Source of the DNA: an uncultured Bacteroidales bacterium
GTDB taxonomy: Bacteria > Bacteroidota > Bacteroidia > Bacteroidales > Muribaculaceae
DNA: 5,657 nucleotides
Direction of reading: 5' to 3'
Assembly: GCA_947175585.1 (NCBI GenBank)
Contig: CAMWNL010000143.1
Span: forward strand, 1-5,657
Positions 4,790-5,657 of this stretch are shown here, one piece after another; the first letter of the stretch is position 1, and every line of letters starts with the position of its first letter. A program made the position numbers and the translations under genes. The notes beneath the pieces are model-generated. The model ran no database searches, was not told where the DNA came from, and was given only the letters and a program-made list of their open reading frames with translations.

Positions 4790-5657
4790 ATGCAAGGCAA
4801 ACACATTATATTAGGCATCACCGGTGGCATCGCTGCCTACAAATCGGCCTCTCTGCTTCGTCTTTTTGTTAAGGCCGGTGCTGAGGTGCAGGTTGTCATG
4901 ACTCCTAATGCAAAAGAATTCATTACTCCTGTCACCTTGTCTGCTTTGAGTGGCAAACCGGTAGTAAGTGAGTTTTTCACTGCCAACACCGGTGAGTGGC
5001 ATTCTCATGTCGATCTTGGTCTCTGGGCCGATGCGATGGTTATCGCTCCGGCAACAGCCTCGACCATTGCAAAAATGGCTAATGGTGTAGCTGATAATAT
5101 GCTTGTCACAACTTACCTTTCAGCCAAAGCTCCGGTTTTTGTTGCTCCGGCAATGGATCTCGACATGATGCGCCATCCATCGACCGTGCGTAATATCGAC
5201 CTCCTCCGCTCCTATGGTAATCATATCATCGAGCCTGCCGCAGGTGAACTCGCGAGTCACCTGATTGGTAAAGGCCGCATGGAGGAGCCGGAAAAGATAT
5301 TTGAAGTTCTCTGGTCATTCTTCAACGATTCACAATCTTTGAAGGGCAAGAAAATTTTAGTGACTGCCGGTCCAACCTATGAGAAGATTGATCCTGTAAG
5401 ATTTATCGGGAACTATTCCTCCGGTAAAATGGGCTATGCCATTGCTGACGAAGCCGCCTCTCGCGGAGCTGACGTGACCATCGTATCAGGGCCGGTTTCT
5501 GTGACTCCTTTAAATAATAATGTAAAAATTATTAATGTGGAGTCGGCTAAAGAAATGCTTGCAGCCTGTAACGATGTGTTCCCCACTTGCGACATTGCTG
5601 TCATGACTGCGGCCGTTGCAGACTATGCGCCGGCTGAAGGTCGTGACCATAAAATCA
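4790..5657 (+). CDS. coaBC: Bifunctional phosphopantothenoylcysteine decarboxylase / phosphopantothenate-cysteine ligase, 3'-truncated by window
   Basis: This flavoprotein catalyses two coenzyme A steps: joining cysteine to 4'-phosphopantothenate (CoaB) and decarboxylating the product to 4'-phosphopantetheine (CoaC). The ATG follows directly on the TAA of the exonuclease gene (TAAATG), so the genes are probably co-translated. The window holds 289 codons of an expected 400 or so, without a stop. The CoaC domain (about 1-175) shows ITGGIAAYK (10-18), catalytic His73 in SHVDLG, APATASTIAKMANGVADN (86-103) and PAMDLDM (120-126). The CoaB domain begins near 185 with VTAGPTYEKIDPVR (191-204), NYSSGKMG (208-215) and AAVADY (274-279), and the window stops at the probable start of the KIKK lysine motif. 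Against my memory of E. coli Dfp, Asn125 is replaced by Asp123 and Cys158 by Ser156 (GELASHLIGKGRM, 152-164). I believe similar changes are common in Bacteroidota, so the enzyme is probably functional. Confidence 0.97.
   Translation, partial: MQGKHIILGITGGIAAYKSASLLRLFVKAGAEVQVVMTPNAKEFITPVTLSALSGKPVVSEFFTANTGEWHSHVDLGLWADAMVIAPATASTIAKMANGVADNMLVTTYLSAKAPVFVAPAMDLDMMRHPSTVRNIDLLRSYGNHIIEPAAGELASHLIGKGRMEEPEKIFEVLWSFFNDSQSLKGKKILVTAGPTYEKIDPVRFIGNYSSGKMGYAIADEAASRGADVTIVSGPVSVTPLNNNVKIINVESAKEMLAACNDVFPTCDIAVMTAAVADYAPAEGRDHKI

Noticed and set aside
3753..5008. Several minus-strand open frames of 65-82 codons opposite dnaN, the exonuclease gene and coaBC.
   Set aside because: They lie antisense to well-identified conserved genes and show no promoter or family motif; they are frame shadows.
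1..5657. CRISPR array, tRNA or rRNA genes, insertion sequence ends, riboswitch.
   Set aside because: I saw no regularly spaced repeats, no tRNA-like cloverleaf, no transposase and no terminal inverted repeats; the intergenic regions are all shorter than 125 bases.

Overview
The window reads as a chromosomal segment of a member of the Bacteroidota, most likely order Bacteroidales. Three things point there: the gene order dnaN, DEDDh exonuclease, coaBC; promoters of the TAnnTTTG type (found before dnaN and at the start of the first complete gene); and the absence of Shine-Dalgarno-like sequences before the genes. I cannot name a genus from the sequence alone.

Layout. At 1-35 (minus strand) there is what looks like the first 11 codons of a divergent gene leaving the window. 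Positions 36-153 are a divergent intergenic region. It holds two TAnnTTTG boxes on opposite strands and a 9-bp perfect inverted repeat with a third related half-site, a good candidate operator. From 154 to 2743 lies a tight four-gene AT-rich run on the plus strand: a WYL-domain transcription regulator, a small protein with two predicted membrane segments, a protein with a nuclease-like C-terminal domain (PD-(D/E)XK, DUF559/Vsr-like pattern), and an aromatic-rich 156-residue protein I do not recognise. The first two overlap by ATGA, the third starts one base after the second stops, and the fourth starts 13 bases after the third, so they are probably one transcript.

From 2744 to 2864 a short spacer carries a canonical Bacteroidota promoter. 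Then come the housekeeping genes dnaN (sliding clamp), a 3'-5' exonuclease with an ExoX-like C-terminal domain, and coaBC (coenzyme A synthesis), which runs off the right edge. Base composition changes clearly at this junction: sampled 60-base lines in the left module are 23-40% GC, and those in dnaN and the exonuclease gene are 50-62%.

How the parts may work together. The right half is replication and repair (clamp plus DNA exonuclease) and CoA synthesis, co-transcribed by proximity. The left half has the composition and content of an accessory cassette placed beside a conserved locus. WYL regulators often control anti-phage or DNA-damage-responsive genes, and here one leads an operon with a likely nuclease and a membrane protein. 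A defence or stress function is an inference, not something the sequence proves. This left module is the part of the window most worth following up.
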